Shown in pieces: positions 31,759-43,600 of a stretch of 64,000 nt of DNA. Source of the DNA: Ornithodoros turicata. Lineage: Eukaryota > Arthropoda > Arachnida > Ixodida > Argasidae. The notes beneath the pieces were generated by a model. The model was not told where the DNA came from. It saw only the letters and a program-made list of their open reading frames with translations, and did not search any database. Made by a program: the position numbers and the translations under genes. Location of the stretch: assembly GCF_037126465.1 (NCBI RefSeq), contig NC_088201.1:86704273-86768272 (forward strand), read 5' to 3'. The first letter of the stretch is position 1, and every line of letters starts with the position of its first letter.

Positions 31759-32876
31759 ATAGGTGGGCATTTTCCTGCGGCCTCACTCATCCTCACCTCA
31801 CGAAGCAATACTTCATTGGCCTCACTCACCCTCACCAAATGTTCCTCACCAGTAACTAAACCTCAGTCGCCCTCACCCTCACATTCCATTTTAAATTTTG
31901 ACCTCACAAACCTCACCTCAGGGCATCGGGATCCCGAGAGGCCTCACCATCCTCATCTTCACATGCCTTCACCTCATGAGGCTATTCACAACCCTTATGG
32001 CCTCACCTATCTTCACCTCATGAGGGCTCTCATGTACTCACGACGCCTCACGTACTTTCGCCTAGGGAGGACCCACATGGCCTCACGACTCCTCATCCTC
32101 ACGCGCCCTCACCTCATGAGGACCTTCATGGCCTCACATACCTTCTTCTCATGAGGTCCCATATGGCGTCACGACCCCCCCATCCTCACGAGCCGTCGCC
32201 TCGTGAATACCCTCATGGCCTGACATGTCTACAAGCCACTAGGAGGCAAATGAACCTCAAAAGTACTTTGTCATGTTCACATGACACGTCGACGTTGAAC
32301 TACTCTGTCGGTAGTTGGTACTAATGATGCTACGCGGCATTAATCTGTTTATAGGGTTTCATGCTGTGCTTGGATAAATTTGGTAAAAGTTGTTACTGTC
32401 ACAGTGAGGTTTAACGTTAGTATTGGCATCAGCAAAGAGGAGCACGAACCAATCACCTCATCCGTGAGGCCCTCACGAAAGGCCTCATTTGTGAGGTCCC
32501 CCTCATGGCCTCAACCGTGAGATCCCTCACGAAAGGCCTCACAGCCTCATCCGTGAGGTTCCTCACGAAAGGCTTCACAGCCTCATCCGTGAGGTTCCTC
32601 ACAAAGGGCCTCAGGGCCTCATACGTGAAGCTCCTCACGGAATACATTGTACCCTCACCGCCTCAGCAGTCAGGCCTTTGGCCTCACGTATTGATGGCTC
32701 CACGACGACTGGCCTCATGAGGGCCCTCACGGTGCGCATCATCAGGGACAATGCCTCACGACTATCCTCGTGAGGAACGTTCAGCGTGGTATGGCCTCAC
32801 TCACCCTCACCTCATCGTCGTGAGTTGAGGGTGAGGCGTCTTCATGAGGGTCCTCATGAGTAAGGACGCCCAGCTA
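31759..32876. mobile_element. 1.1 kb element built of CCTCA/TGAGG repeats
   Basis: Nearly the whole stretch consists of cctca, tcacc and their complements. The left end atag gtgggcattttcct and the right end, in reverse complement, atag ctgggcgtccttac resemble short imperfect TIRs. A 36-bp tandem unit is visible at about 32505-32640 (gcctcatccgtgaggttcct... repeated three to four times). No transposase is present. I infer a non-autonomous element whose interior expanded from subterminal repeats. Confidence 0.6.
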
Positions 32877-32939
32877 TGCTGGTAACAGCGTGCAGACGGT
32901 CTCGTTCCAGTGCGATGCGCCGTTTTTTTATTATTTTTA

Positions 32940-33310
32940 AGGTGGTGTCCAGTTTAAACGTAACACCCTGTATATCTCACAAGGTGTCCTCAATCTCCTT
33001 TATCTCGGCCACACACCCTTGTGACCTATGCAGAGATGCGGTAGCTCATGCGTCACCGTAACACCGGGACCCGGATGTGAACACGAGGCTCATTTTTCTT
33101 ATGGCGCCTGTCGTGAAGACAGGAAACTTTGCCCCACAACGAGTGTAAGTAAAGTATAACGCGTCCAGACGTCCCGATATAGGTGGGACAAGTTTCGCTT
33201 TTAAGGTCGTAGTCCCGCTGGGCCACCAACCTGCTTGTGGGACGGTGCTTTGTCCCGCTTTGGCTGCAACTGACCCCAAATGGTAATTCGGGTTTATTCG
33301 GGGTCGAGAA
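32940..33310. other. Repeat-like spacer with gtgggac/gtccc motifs
   Basis: Contains taacaccctgtata near 32960, a motif common at TE ends, and several gtccc/gggac blocks at 33175-33265. No gene is supported. Confidence 0.3.
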
Positions 33311-33327
33311 GGTTATTCTGTACTTAC

Positions 33328-33500
33328 ATATTTTTCTACGTATTTTCCATTTTCATAGCTGTTGAGTGCAATCATTTTGGCAAACACTGAAGCTTTCTCG
33401 AGCCTCAACGTCTGCTCGTCTGTCAAGCGAATAAACTTTCGACCACCTTCTTGTCTGGCTTCCAGCATTGTCGGATAAACAATAGAACCATCGGTGATTC
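33328..33500 (-). CDS. Single exon of a reprolysin-type (M12B) metalloprotease, pro-domain
   Basis: On the minus strand the exon is bounded by a clear acceptor (ccatttctttcag, ending at 33501) and donor (gtaagt, complement at 33322-33327). It encodes about 57 residues: IVYPTMLEARQEGGRKF, then RLEKASVFAKMI and NGKYVEKY. The pattern VYP-x-LLE-R, a central L-L-x-KASV and a downstream NG-x-V matches the pro-domain start of secreted tick salivary metalloproteases. No other exon is recognisable within the window, so this is either part of a gene with long introns or an orphan exon from a broken gene. The catalytic HExxH domain is not seen. Confidence 0.55.
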
Positions 33501-33845
33501 CTGAAAGAAATGGAGTGGCGTAGGAAATCGAGCGAAAGACTTCCACTTATATGTGATTTTAAGCAGTTACGTACGTTGTAATAGCCTAAGAACCACCATT
33601 TTTAAAAGTATGTAAAGAAAAATAAATGAAGGAAATATTTTTATTTTACTACTGAATTGACTGTTGCTAAGGCTGTAAAAAAACGGTGTCCTTGAAGTTG
33701 TTGCAATAGATTGATGCAAGCGCTGTTCCTAGAAATACCAGAACTTTTTTGACTTGAACTTTCATACCAACTTGGGAAACGGCAGCGAACCACCAGATCA
33801 GCGGTGAATGGCCTATCAACCTATGTATATATGTGTCCATGAGTG

Positions 33846-33870
33846 TGTGTGTGTGTGGGGGGGGGGGGCA
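33846..33870. repeat. GT/G simple repeat
   Basis: (gt)n followed by a run of 11 g. Confidence 0.9.
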
Positions 33871-34198
33871 CGTCACAGCATGGCTACATAATCTGATTGC
33901 GCAGCCCGCGAGGAGTGTTGAGGACAAAAAGGGTATTAAAGCACGGGCGTAAGACAGGTCTGTGCCTTGAAGTCCGGTACTAGGCTGAGGCAGTTGACTA
34001 GCGGGGTGCGATCACGGTCCGACAAATGGGAGCGAACATCGACACAATAGTAAGCGGTCGATGCCACGTCGTGGTGTTACAACGAAAAATAGATTGCACC
34101 GTTTAGCTCGCTTAGAACAAACTGTATTCAACTGCCGTTATATTTCATAAGGAAGAAAAGTAGCCGAAGCTCTTTGGCTGCACGTAGAATACGTGCGT

Positions 34199-34445
34199 AC
34201 AAGTGCTCAAACGCTGCCATACCAGCACTGGACAAATGTATCGCCCTGGGCCATCATTAGCATTGCGCAGGTTGGCAACTTCTGGGCGAGTGACGTCTGA
34301 AGGCCACGTAGCGCGCGATGTCCTCCCGTCGGACAGCACGTGCTACGTAACCTTCTGACCCCACTCGCTCAGACGTTACCTACCTGCGCAATAAGGCCGA
34401 TACAGATGTCCAGTGCTAATATGGCGCCGTTTGAGCACTTCTAAA
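34199..34445. mobile_element. 245-bp palindromic MITE
   Basis: Left aagtgctcaaacgctgccat, agcactggaca, tgcgcaggt and right acctgcgca, tgtccagtgct, atggcgccgtttgagcactt are inverted copies, with a shorter pairing of cgtgacgtct-like sequence toward the centre. No coding sequence is present. Confidence 0.7.
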
Positions 34446-34449
34446 TCGT

Positions 34450-36490
34450 TATATTTCCTAGTTGGACCATGTCCACATGAGGCACAACACCTGACTTCGG
34501 TCGAAAAAATATTTTTCGGACACGGAAAATGGTGTGCTAAATGAAATTCGTTTTCAGTATGCCCCTCTCCTTCCTTTAATGAAAACAGATACGTATCATT
34601 CGGCGTTCATATCACTTACTATTACATCTTCGTGACTGACACCCGTGCGCCAGGTGCGGGTCAGGTTTATGTACAACAACATAGTTCGCAAGTCGTCGAG
34701 CCCCACAAGAAATGTGATTGGTGACGCAGTATGGACGCAGTATGGACGTGAAAGTAATTTGTTTGTACGTTATCACTCAGGTCACGGGTTATAAAGTACT
34801 TACCAGAAAACAGGCGAACATGTTATCTGCAACTCTGGTACAACATATGTTTCACGCAGGTTTGCTTAAGGCGAGTGAAAATGCAAGACAATTCCATGAT
34901 TCTGCCAAAGGTTTTTTTTTTTTTTGTGCTCTGCGATTGCTGTTTCTTTTGTGTATTTATTTATTACGCGCTGCGGAATACACTTCAAGGTATATATGTT
35001 TTACATAGCAAGAAGCCCAGCTATCTCACGCGTAGATGTAATTAAAACACAAATATTTTAATGAAAGATGGCTCCGGCTACTGTTTACTCGTTTCCTTTT
35101 CAAATTACCGGAAATACGCTGGCATAATTGTCTCTCTTGCCAATACTCCTACCTGCAGTGTTTAATCTACCTGTTCTTACGTGTTACCAATGACTTATTC
35201 TGCTCTAATCAATCGCTTGAAAAAGGATGATATTCCTTACCTGCAGCGTGTCGCCAAAACAAAAGCGTCAGAACCAAGGTAACCGACATTCTTCTGTAGA
35301 GTCAGAACATGAAAAGAAGGCTACGGTTTTACCATTTAATTGTGGTACCACGTGGTCCAACGGAAGCGCCTTCTGGAAAGCAAGTAAACCTTTTGTCTTC
35401 TCCAGGTGTTTTTGCTGTTACTAGGCCCTCTGTGCGGACACCTATCATTATGATGTGAATCTTTTGTAAGAAAACCAATTAATCGTTTGAACAACAATTG
35501 TGAGTTGCTCATGACAACAAGTTGCTCATGACTTTTCGAGAATGTGAGGGCAATGGAGAACGAAGATCCAGAGAGTGAAAATTATCAACGAAAGAATTTT
35601 GATTTTCATTATATTTTATTTTTCTTAAACGTGCCTGCCAACAGCTGTGGGACAGCCTAGAGGCAGTGCACCGTGTCGGAACGTACAGTAACAGGTACAA
35701 AATAAACTTAAGAAATTAATAAGAAATTCAAAACTCCCGATTGTCTCATCTTGCCCCAACCCTCGGGGCAAGACGAGACATCGCGTGGGGCAAGATGAGA
35801 CATGCCGTGATAATGAACTATACAAGTTAGTTTTTGCAATCGAAGTAGACAAAGTAAAGCCCGCAGGCTCCAACGCAACACCCTTGAGCCCTCCGCCCAC
35901 ATGATGTCCAATAAAACCACACAGAACCCGGTACTATTTTGCTCCGCCGTTCTTTGCAAACACGGCACCACCAGTCTGATGTGTCGCTGGTCGCTCGCTT
36001 TTGCGTGCGCTTATGCTTTGCTGTAAATATCCTAGGAAACAGGAAAATTTGCTGGAAAATCCTAGGCAATATGCAAAAAAGAAATATCTGAGGAACAAGC
36101 ATAACGCTACTTATAGTTGACTTATTAGTCTCTAAATTACATTAAATTTATATTGCATTAAATTTGAATGAGTTACATTACAGTTACAGTTAATGAATTG
36201 CATAAATTTGAGGCATGACAGAACCTTGGTCTGTTGCCGAATTTAGAGACAGGATAATTTCTACGTGTGCAAGTATTTCTCGAGAATCGATTCATAGAAC
36301 GATTGATTCAATGGAAAAACGCTTCATGACTTCAGTGGAGGGAAAACGTTTCGAACATTTTCTGTGAACTTTACTGCAAGTTTACTGTTTATAAGTGCTG
36401 AACAATGCATGAGTTACAAAGAATAAACCATTTAATTGAAAATAAAAGATTTCGGAAGTTTACGAAGTTGAGAGCGACGGATTTAGCTTT
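34450..36490. other. AT-rich spacer, no gene recognised
   Basis: No motif-bearing frame is seen. At 35745-35805 the unit tgtctcatcttgcccc occurs three times in both orientations, suggesting a small repeat or the edge of a TE. Confidence 0.5.
35745..35805. repeat. GGGGCAAGATGAGACA repeat cluster
   Basis: Three copies: tgtctcatcttgcccc, ggggcaagacgagaca and ggggcaagatgagaca, within 60 bp and in both orientations. Confidence 0.7.
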
Positions 36491-36496
36491 CCTCTA

Positions 36497-36640
36497 CACT
36501 CTAAGAAAAAAGGGGTGTATGTGTGGGAGTAAAAGCAGCTTTTACTCCCTTAGGTTACCTTTACTCCCTTCTCTCGTACAGTACACCCCGAGTCATCACT
36601 TGGGAGTTCCGGTACTCCCCTTTACTCCCCTGTTGTAGTG
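36497..36640. repeat. Left terminal region of the 9.65 kb element
   Basis: TIR at 36497-36514, then gtgtgggagtaaaag, cttttactcccttag, tttactcccttc, ttgggagttcc and tttactcccc. The reiterated GGGAGTA units are probable transposase binding sites; this is inference. Confidence 0.7.
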
Positions 36641-37218
36641 TACGTACGAGCACAGACCAGTCTTCGCTTATGCCCTCAATATGAGATCATGGGATTTCAC
36701 TCCCAATATTGTGACAGGATTGTTTACTTTTCATTTAGTGGATGCAAATGAATATACTTCTATGTAACTTAGATACATTACAAATGAAATTGATTTCTAA
36801 ACTAACTCAAGTTAACTCAACTAAGATCTTGCACAACACAGTAACTGCTAAAAGTCAACCTTGGTGTATTTAGAAGCTTTAGTGGGAGAATCGAAAGGGG
36901 ATGCTGGTATTTCGAACATACAGAAATGCAACGAAGAAATAGAAAAATACAGGTCATTGTTTACTAGTTTTTGGTAGAAGATAGGTAGCATCTTATAACA
37001 AGTTAGCATACCGTCCACTACACTAAAAAATGGCACAAGAAACAGCAGTGAAAACCATGCGTGCCAGAATTTGGCAAAAAAGACTGCGCCTCATGCAAGT
37101 AAGGCACTGAGCACACGTGGTATCAGGCACTGTCTTGAACTCTCTTGTGTCAGGCGACCACTTTGCACAGGACGCACAGTTGTATAGGGCCGCCTCCTTG
37201 ATAAGTGGGTGAGCTTCT

Positions 37219-39769
37219 TCATTCATCGCCCATGAGGTCCCACATTGGCATTACTTTTCCCCCGAAATATAGGTCCAGCATGTGATGAGATGCTTCTTGT
37301 CCAGGAAAGCCAATTCTCAATGTACCACTTGAGGACACTTTGCAGAGGCACCTGTGCCTCCAGAAGCCATGTACAATGAGGTCATCTAAAAGAAGGTAAA
37401 GCTTCCCTCGAATAACGTAGAGGGCACAAATTTGAGAAAAACGGGGTACATCACCCTTCTCAGCCACCAAGACGTATCTTTTTCTGTATGTGGTTCCATG
37501 GAAAGTAGCAGTTTTCACTTCCCAAATTTGCGCTTCTCCTGCCAATTCTTGCACACAAGGCTGTACAGAAGAACTAGCCGATTCTTTAGCTCCCTGTGTT
37601 TTGAGGTCTTGGTCAAGAGGAGACTCATGAAGGTAATAACATTGCACGAGCTGATGTCGGTAGGCTAGAGTCTTACAAATATTTCTGAAGTTCTTCACTT
37701 TTAACGCCACACTCTTGAAATATTGATGTTTAGCCTCAAAACGCATGCACCAATAATATCTCAGAGGGCCCAAGGCTACCATCATTCGTGGATAGTGCAC
37801 GAGATAGTGCATTTTAGGAATAACCCGGGCTGAAGGGTACTGTACAACAAAGGATTTAACAAAATCCTGAATTGCTACTTCAAGATATGCGACACAGTCC
37901 ACGGGCATTTCCTCAGCAAGCGTGATGTCAACTATAGCACGGAACATTAGGTACAGCTTCCAGTGTTCATTGCCTTCCGTTATGCTTGAAGTAAATATTA
38001 AAGATAGAAGGCGGAACAGGCACCACTTTTGCGCTGCTGTGCCTGTAAGAGTATGGTGATCCGAGAGGAAGGCAGCAGTGAGCTCTTGTGGTTTATTGCG
38101 GTTGTCGTGGAATCCACAGGCAAACGAGGCAGTCTTAGCAAGGTCACCAACGTCAATCACACCTGCATCAACCAAACCCTTCAAAACATGGTGCATTATG
38201 AAGGCAAAGCAACCTTCGAATAGGTCATGCATTACATCTGGTGGAAGTTGCAGTGTAACGTCAAAATAATCCAGATTTAGAAGTGGTGACCTGTCATTAA
38301 CTCCGTACAGCCTACTGTTAGCAGGATTCACTGATATTGCCAAGAGATGTTGAGCGCGGGTAGCCTTTGTCCGAAGCACACAGAGCTCTTCTCTGGTGGT
38401 GGCATGAAGATCCGTTGCTAGCGCTAAACAAAAGCGACACACATGTCCACTACGAAAGGATGACGAGAAGCCGCCCAGCTTGTTCATTGAGAGGTTGTCT
38501 CCACAAAATGCTTGCACGAAGACATAAGCAATGCATGCCTCACCATTCTTTTTGTATTGCATTCCACTTTGACCAAGAGTGATGAGGTCATTAATCATAG
38601 GCTGGAGAACTGTGTGTAAACCATGTGCCAGAACATCTTTATATTTTGCAATGATCACCAGATACATGTTCTGTAATTGTGACCTAAACCTGGGGTGTAG
38701 GTTCAACAGTGTAAAGTATACAACAAGAAGTTTGTGTACTCCACGTCTTGGTCCAATGGGGTTTGCAATTTCAAGCTCATCAGTATAAAGCAGGATTTAA
38801 AGTGTTTGCGATGAACCACAAGTCAAAAGACTTTGATGTTTCCTGTACACCGCACCATCCCGAAAGTCTCGCAGTGTTGTGGCAACGTCAGTGGTATCTG
38901 TCATGTCTACGTGTGCTCTCATTGGTGTCATGACAAACGTGCTCACTAACATCTGACTTTTGCAGAAGGCACCTCAATGTATCCTCAATGGGGACATATT
39001 GAAATGATGAATCATTACCTATGCTGTGTTGCTGAGGCTCCACAAAAGGAAAATTTTTCTTTGCAAATTGCTCTCGCCTGTAGCTTGTCTTCACCTCCAA
39101 AAATATGTTGTCAACAAATTTGCAACTTAGAAGCTCGCTCAGTGCTTCTTCATGCAGTTCACTTCCGGTGTCAAGATGATGCTTTACATGTCTGCTAAAG
39201 TTCTGGAGAACCAGTTGGAGCACAGATTGGAAGCTGTCAAATATACTCTCACTTGTTACCCGTGGAACCTTGTGCACATCGCTAAGTTGAAAAAAGAGAT
39301 GGCAGACAGTTTTTCTTGTTTCCTGAAGGAAGTCTTCAAATGTTAGATGCTCTTGTTCTTCAACACCTGGCCTCTGCCTCGCACTGTCGTCGTGATCAAC
39401 CGTGAGGTGCGCATCAGTAGCGCTTTCGTGATGAGCTCCTGTCGCGCTTTGCATTTGCTGATCTGGGGATTATAGATCAGGTGAAGACGTACGACACTCC
39501 ATGCTTTCGATCAATTCGGATTCTTTGAGCTTGTCTGCATGGAAGCGGTATATGTGCCTTCTGTAGGAGCGGCAGTTTGAGTACGCACTCCCACAAACGG
39601 CGCCGTTTTCCGTAAGAACATCGCACACCACGCTGAAGCACGGCTCGCCACTGTGAATACCAGTATGAATAGCCAAGCGAGAAAGACTTGCTGAGAAAAA
39701 TGGACACCTCTTGCAACGGTAAAGAATCGGCTGCGCCATCGTTTTCCGCCACAAATCATCACAATACAC
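37219..39769 (-). pseudogene. Transposase with N-terminal C2H2 finger, CACTA-like, decayed
   Basis: On the minus strand from 39769: a zinc-finger segment (YRCKRCPFFSASLSRLAIHTGIHS, then CGSAYSNCRSYRRHIYRFH), a variable acidic linker (39454-38890), DELEIANPIGPRRGVHKL (about 38770), and a 495-codon catalytic frame (38706-37219). That frame has LPPDVMHDLFEG, KWCLFRLLSL, IPKMHYLVHYPRMM, LGPLRYYWCMRFEAKHQYFK and NICKTLAYRHQL. The MHDLFEG and FEAKH blocks hold likely catalytic Asp/Glu and mark a widespread animal transposase group that I place with CACTA/EnSpm. An in-frame stop near 39474, a frameshift near 38890 and a stop near 38797 break the protein, unless some are bridged by introns. Quoted blocks are short excerpts; the whole would exceed 800 residues. 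Confidence 0.8.
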
Positions 39770-39779
39770 CGCCTATAGC

Positions 39780-40384
39780 CGCTACCACTGCCTTTGGCGA
39801 TTAGCCACGAGTTCAGCTATTCGACGTTCCAAAATGAAATAGTATGCCAGTATGCCATACCATATTGCACGGAGTGGATCTTCGTCGCGAGCAAGCCACA
39901 CTTTTCCAAACGTATTTCGCGCTGCAACTTACGCACTTGGCGCTACGGGCCGTCAAAGCGAAAAACATACATACAAAAATGGAGCAGACTGTAGTGTATT
40001 TGCTGGTAGTTACGTTCTAGACAGAAGCTTTAAATAGGGTGACTTATAGTTTTCCTGGTCGATAAACTTACAAAAAAGAGAAACAGAGAAATACTAATAT
40101 ACCGCCGTTTCTTTTTCCTTTTCATAGCGGCGTTGTTCACGGGAACCCAATTGCGGGAAATTCAAACCGTCCAAACTCTGCGCATGCTCATTTCCTCGCC
40201 TCGCACGTGAGTGCACCTCGCCCGCTTGCATACTTGCAAGCCATGCCGCCATGCCGAGCACATAGACTCTGTTCACCGTCCTTCGTGTTTTTGCGTTTTG
40301 CTACTGTGCAAGTGTTCACAGTGACTTGTCTGCCTCGTATGCGGTGTCTGCAACACCTGGAAGCTTACAGAACGGTATTAGGAG
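39780..40384. promoter_or_regulatory. Divergent promoter region of the 9.65 kb element
   Basis: Lies between the oppositely transcribed transposase and accessory genes. A probable non-coding first exon of the plus gene ends at about 40384 with a good donor (gaggtaagt). No TATA box is obvious at a fixed distance. Confidence 0.4.
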
Positions 40385-40698
40385 GTAAGTTGTATATTTT
40401 CACATGTCTTGTGTCGCGACAAATAGTTGTTATATTGAAGAGCTCAACGAATACCGTGAAACGCGCGTCCCCCAAATACCCTTATCTTTTTCCCTTGTGG
40501 TGTTCGAAAAAGTTGTGACACGAATGTAAAATGGAGAAGACAGCGTAGCGTAGTACGTACATCGTTAGGAACCATCGGAGGTGGGTTTATGCTTACCGCA
40601 ACTGCTTTAGCTATCGCAAATGTCGAAGCGTGAGGGCTGTGGCTTTTGCCTCGTAGCTGAACCGAAGGGCTTTCAGCAAAACGTTTCTGTCGTTGCAG

Positions 40699-43600
40699 GT
40701 TCGGTCATGGAAGGCGACACCATTGTATGTTTAGCAAGCTACGGCGTCTCCACAAAGAAAATACTGGTTCATGGTGACCGAAAATTGACGGACGTGTTGG
40801 AGTCCCTGAGAGAGTCATCGTTTGCTGGGCTGGTAACGGAATTCTTGCTGGTGCAGGTAACAAGGAACATTTCTGGTGCCAGTAAGTAAATGGCGTAGTT
40901 TTGTTGCTGTTGTTGCTGCCGCTGCATCCGCACATAACGGCAAATTTCCTTTTCGGGGTATTATACGCAACACAAACGCAGGGGTGTTAACCTATGCTTC
41001 ACTGTATTATGGCATTAGGTGTTGCATGGCATATTGCTGTCATATCAGGGGGCACGTAAAACGTGACATAGCCATGCTCGGGATTTATGCTAGATACTGA
41101 TGTTTATTTTGCTTACGCATATAACAACTTTGCATGTACATCCTACAGGTACTCGACCAAGACTTGAACAAATATGTTGACATGGATGAAGATACAGTGC
41201 TGCAACATCGCTCAGAACTTAAACTTGTTGTTCTACCACAGGGTGTGGGAACGACAGACACAGAAAAAGCGAAAGAAACAGCTGCTAGCGATGTTATGCC
41301 AACACCCGCAAAGTAATTTGTGTCCTCCAGTTTTTATGTTGTCACGTCCACGACTTTTCCCTCGTACACTTATTCAGTTTCAGAGGTTTCAACATTTTTC
41401 AGCACATCACACGGTGGGACCGCAACCATTACTACATATCCCATGGCCACGACAGAATACCAGCTTCCGGCCACCCCTTTTGACATCACTGAGGCGCTGA
41501 AAGGCGTAAAACGAGGGGACGTTCCAGAACCATTAAGACGCAGGATAGTGGACTGGGTTTATTATGACCTGGCCTCATATACCTTGTAAGAACACGAGCT
41601 AACAATGTAACAAATGTTTACCGGCCGAAATGGCTGAACCAGAATAAGCATTATGTATTTAAATAAGCAGGAAAGCACCGTTCACCAAAGTTAATTTTGC
41701 TGTAAATAGTTAAGGTTGGAAAATTTTACTTAGAACAATTCATTCCTGCAGATTGTTAAGTTGAATATATGTTTTCAGGTACAGCGGCAAAATGTGCAGA
41801 CCTGCTGCTCAGCAACTCGTAAGGCGCCACCCTCAGCTGAGAGATTTGTCCCTTGATGGTTGTGTAGGTATACTTCATTGTGTTGTGAAGTGTAAAGTCT
41901 ACCAATCAAACTACTTGTCTTCTTCATGCCTAACAAAAGTACGTCATGAAGGCACAAGGGTAGAGACACATATACCACTAGGCATATCACCGGCTGTATT
42001 TTGTACTGTTGATGCTTATTTTCGTGACGAGTGGATTGTGTGACAATTTTTGTTGGCTTCGTAAATACAATTGGCACTGTCAGCCCACCTTGCCATATAT
42101 TAAGGGTTCTTCGTTTTCGTGTTTTATGATTTTTCAAATTCGGGAAGGGAAAATCGAGTACTGTTTACACAAGAGAAGTTGGGGAGAAATGGTGCATTAC
42201 GATATCTGTGTGATATGTCATCGGCGAATTTTTGAGTCGAACAAACGGCATATGAAACAAACCACTGCTGTGACACCGGGACGAAAAACAACACTTGTTA
42301 TATTGCTGCTCGGAGCTGGGATAATGAATGACCGCTGTATTCAAATACTTGCCCGAGCTCCACAAAAGCTAGTCTTTGACTTCTGGGGGGGCATTATAAG
42401 CAGAGCACAAATAGGTTGTCACAAATAGCTGTCTTTGCTGATATTATGATTCACTTTTTCGACAGCGTATGGAGAACGACAAGTTGAAGGACCGCAAGGA
42501 TTTCGCGTAGATATCGGGTTTTACGCGAATTCTGGAAAATTTGTTCTGGGGGAAGTATTGTGAAGAATCGGGGTTAACCCGAGAGCGAAGAACCATGCAT
42601 ATATTCTATGTGTAACAAAGTGCAAAGCTCTGTGGTGATCAAGTGTAACATTGCTTCTAATGTCAATGAGTTTCTGCCCCTTAGGGTTCATGGCATATGT
42701 CACTAAGGAACAAAGGAAAAAATGTGAGAAAGGCAATGAGTGGCGTTCCAGAAGTCGATGCGACAAGGTCGAAATCTAGTAAGAAATCGAATGACTGTAC
42801 TTCACTTCCCACGAGCACCTCTGCCACATCTGTCTGTGTGCCAAGAAATGTAAGAGAAGCCGAGGGTTCAGCTGCTTAAGTTATCTGATTTAATCGTATA
42901 TTGCTGCATTTTACTGCTGCAAATCCACTTCACACGCAATTCACTGTTTCTTATATGTGTGCAGCCTCCAGCTCCTGGCATATATGGGTCTGGTGAGGAC
43001 GAGACCACAATAAATGGACATTTATCGCTGATGGTCAAAGAAATGAAAAAGCATGATTACTCAGAAGAAAAGATAAAGTTTGCCATGAACTGCACCTTTA
43101 CAGCTAGACGCAACTGGATCGACTCCGGGAACGTTTTAGTAGCAGATGTGATTGAGAAATATCCTGCTCTTAAGACGGATGCAGAGGTATGCAACGACTC
43201 TGTTATATATATCGCTACAAAGTGCCACAAAAGGAGGTTACATTGACACGTCATATAAGGAGGAGATGGGTTAGAGTCTCAACGAACACAACAAATGCAT
43301 GGTGGGTGCGGGAACTGGAGCTGTCTTATTAAAAACGAGGTCACCCCACGTTTGGACAGGTTGAGAAGGAAATAAATTTTTTCGTCCCACTTTCGCACTC
43401 AACCTAGGGCCGACAACAAGGAGACTGCGCCAAGGACTCATTTCTGCAGATTTTGGGTGAATTTATTTCCGCAATTGTCGTTGCGTTAGTGTGTTGCAGA
43501 TGCTATAATAACCAAAATGATCACAAGGATCCCATTCCTGCAAAGGAAACGTTTGGTAGGCTTGGGGTATATCAGAGTTGAATTCAAGAATTCAAATTTC

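Noticed and set aside
32453..32647. Frame with a 12-residue repeat (EAVRPFVRNLTD)
   Set aside because: Produced by a 36-bp tandem repeat in a TE; not a gene.
31759..32876. CRISPR-like repeat array
   Set aside because: Units are short, overlapping, occur in both orientations and lack unique spacers; the genome is eukaryotic.
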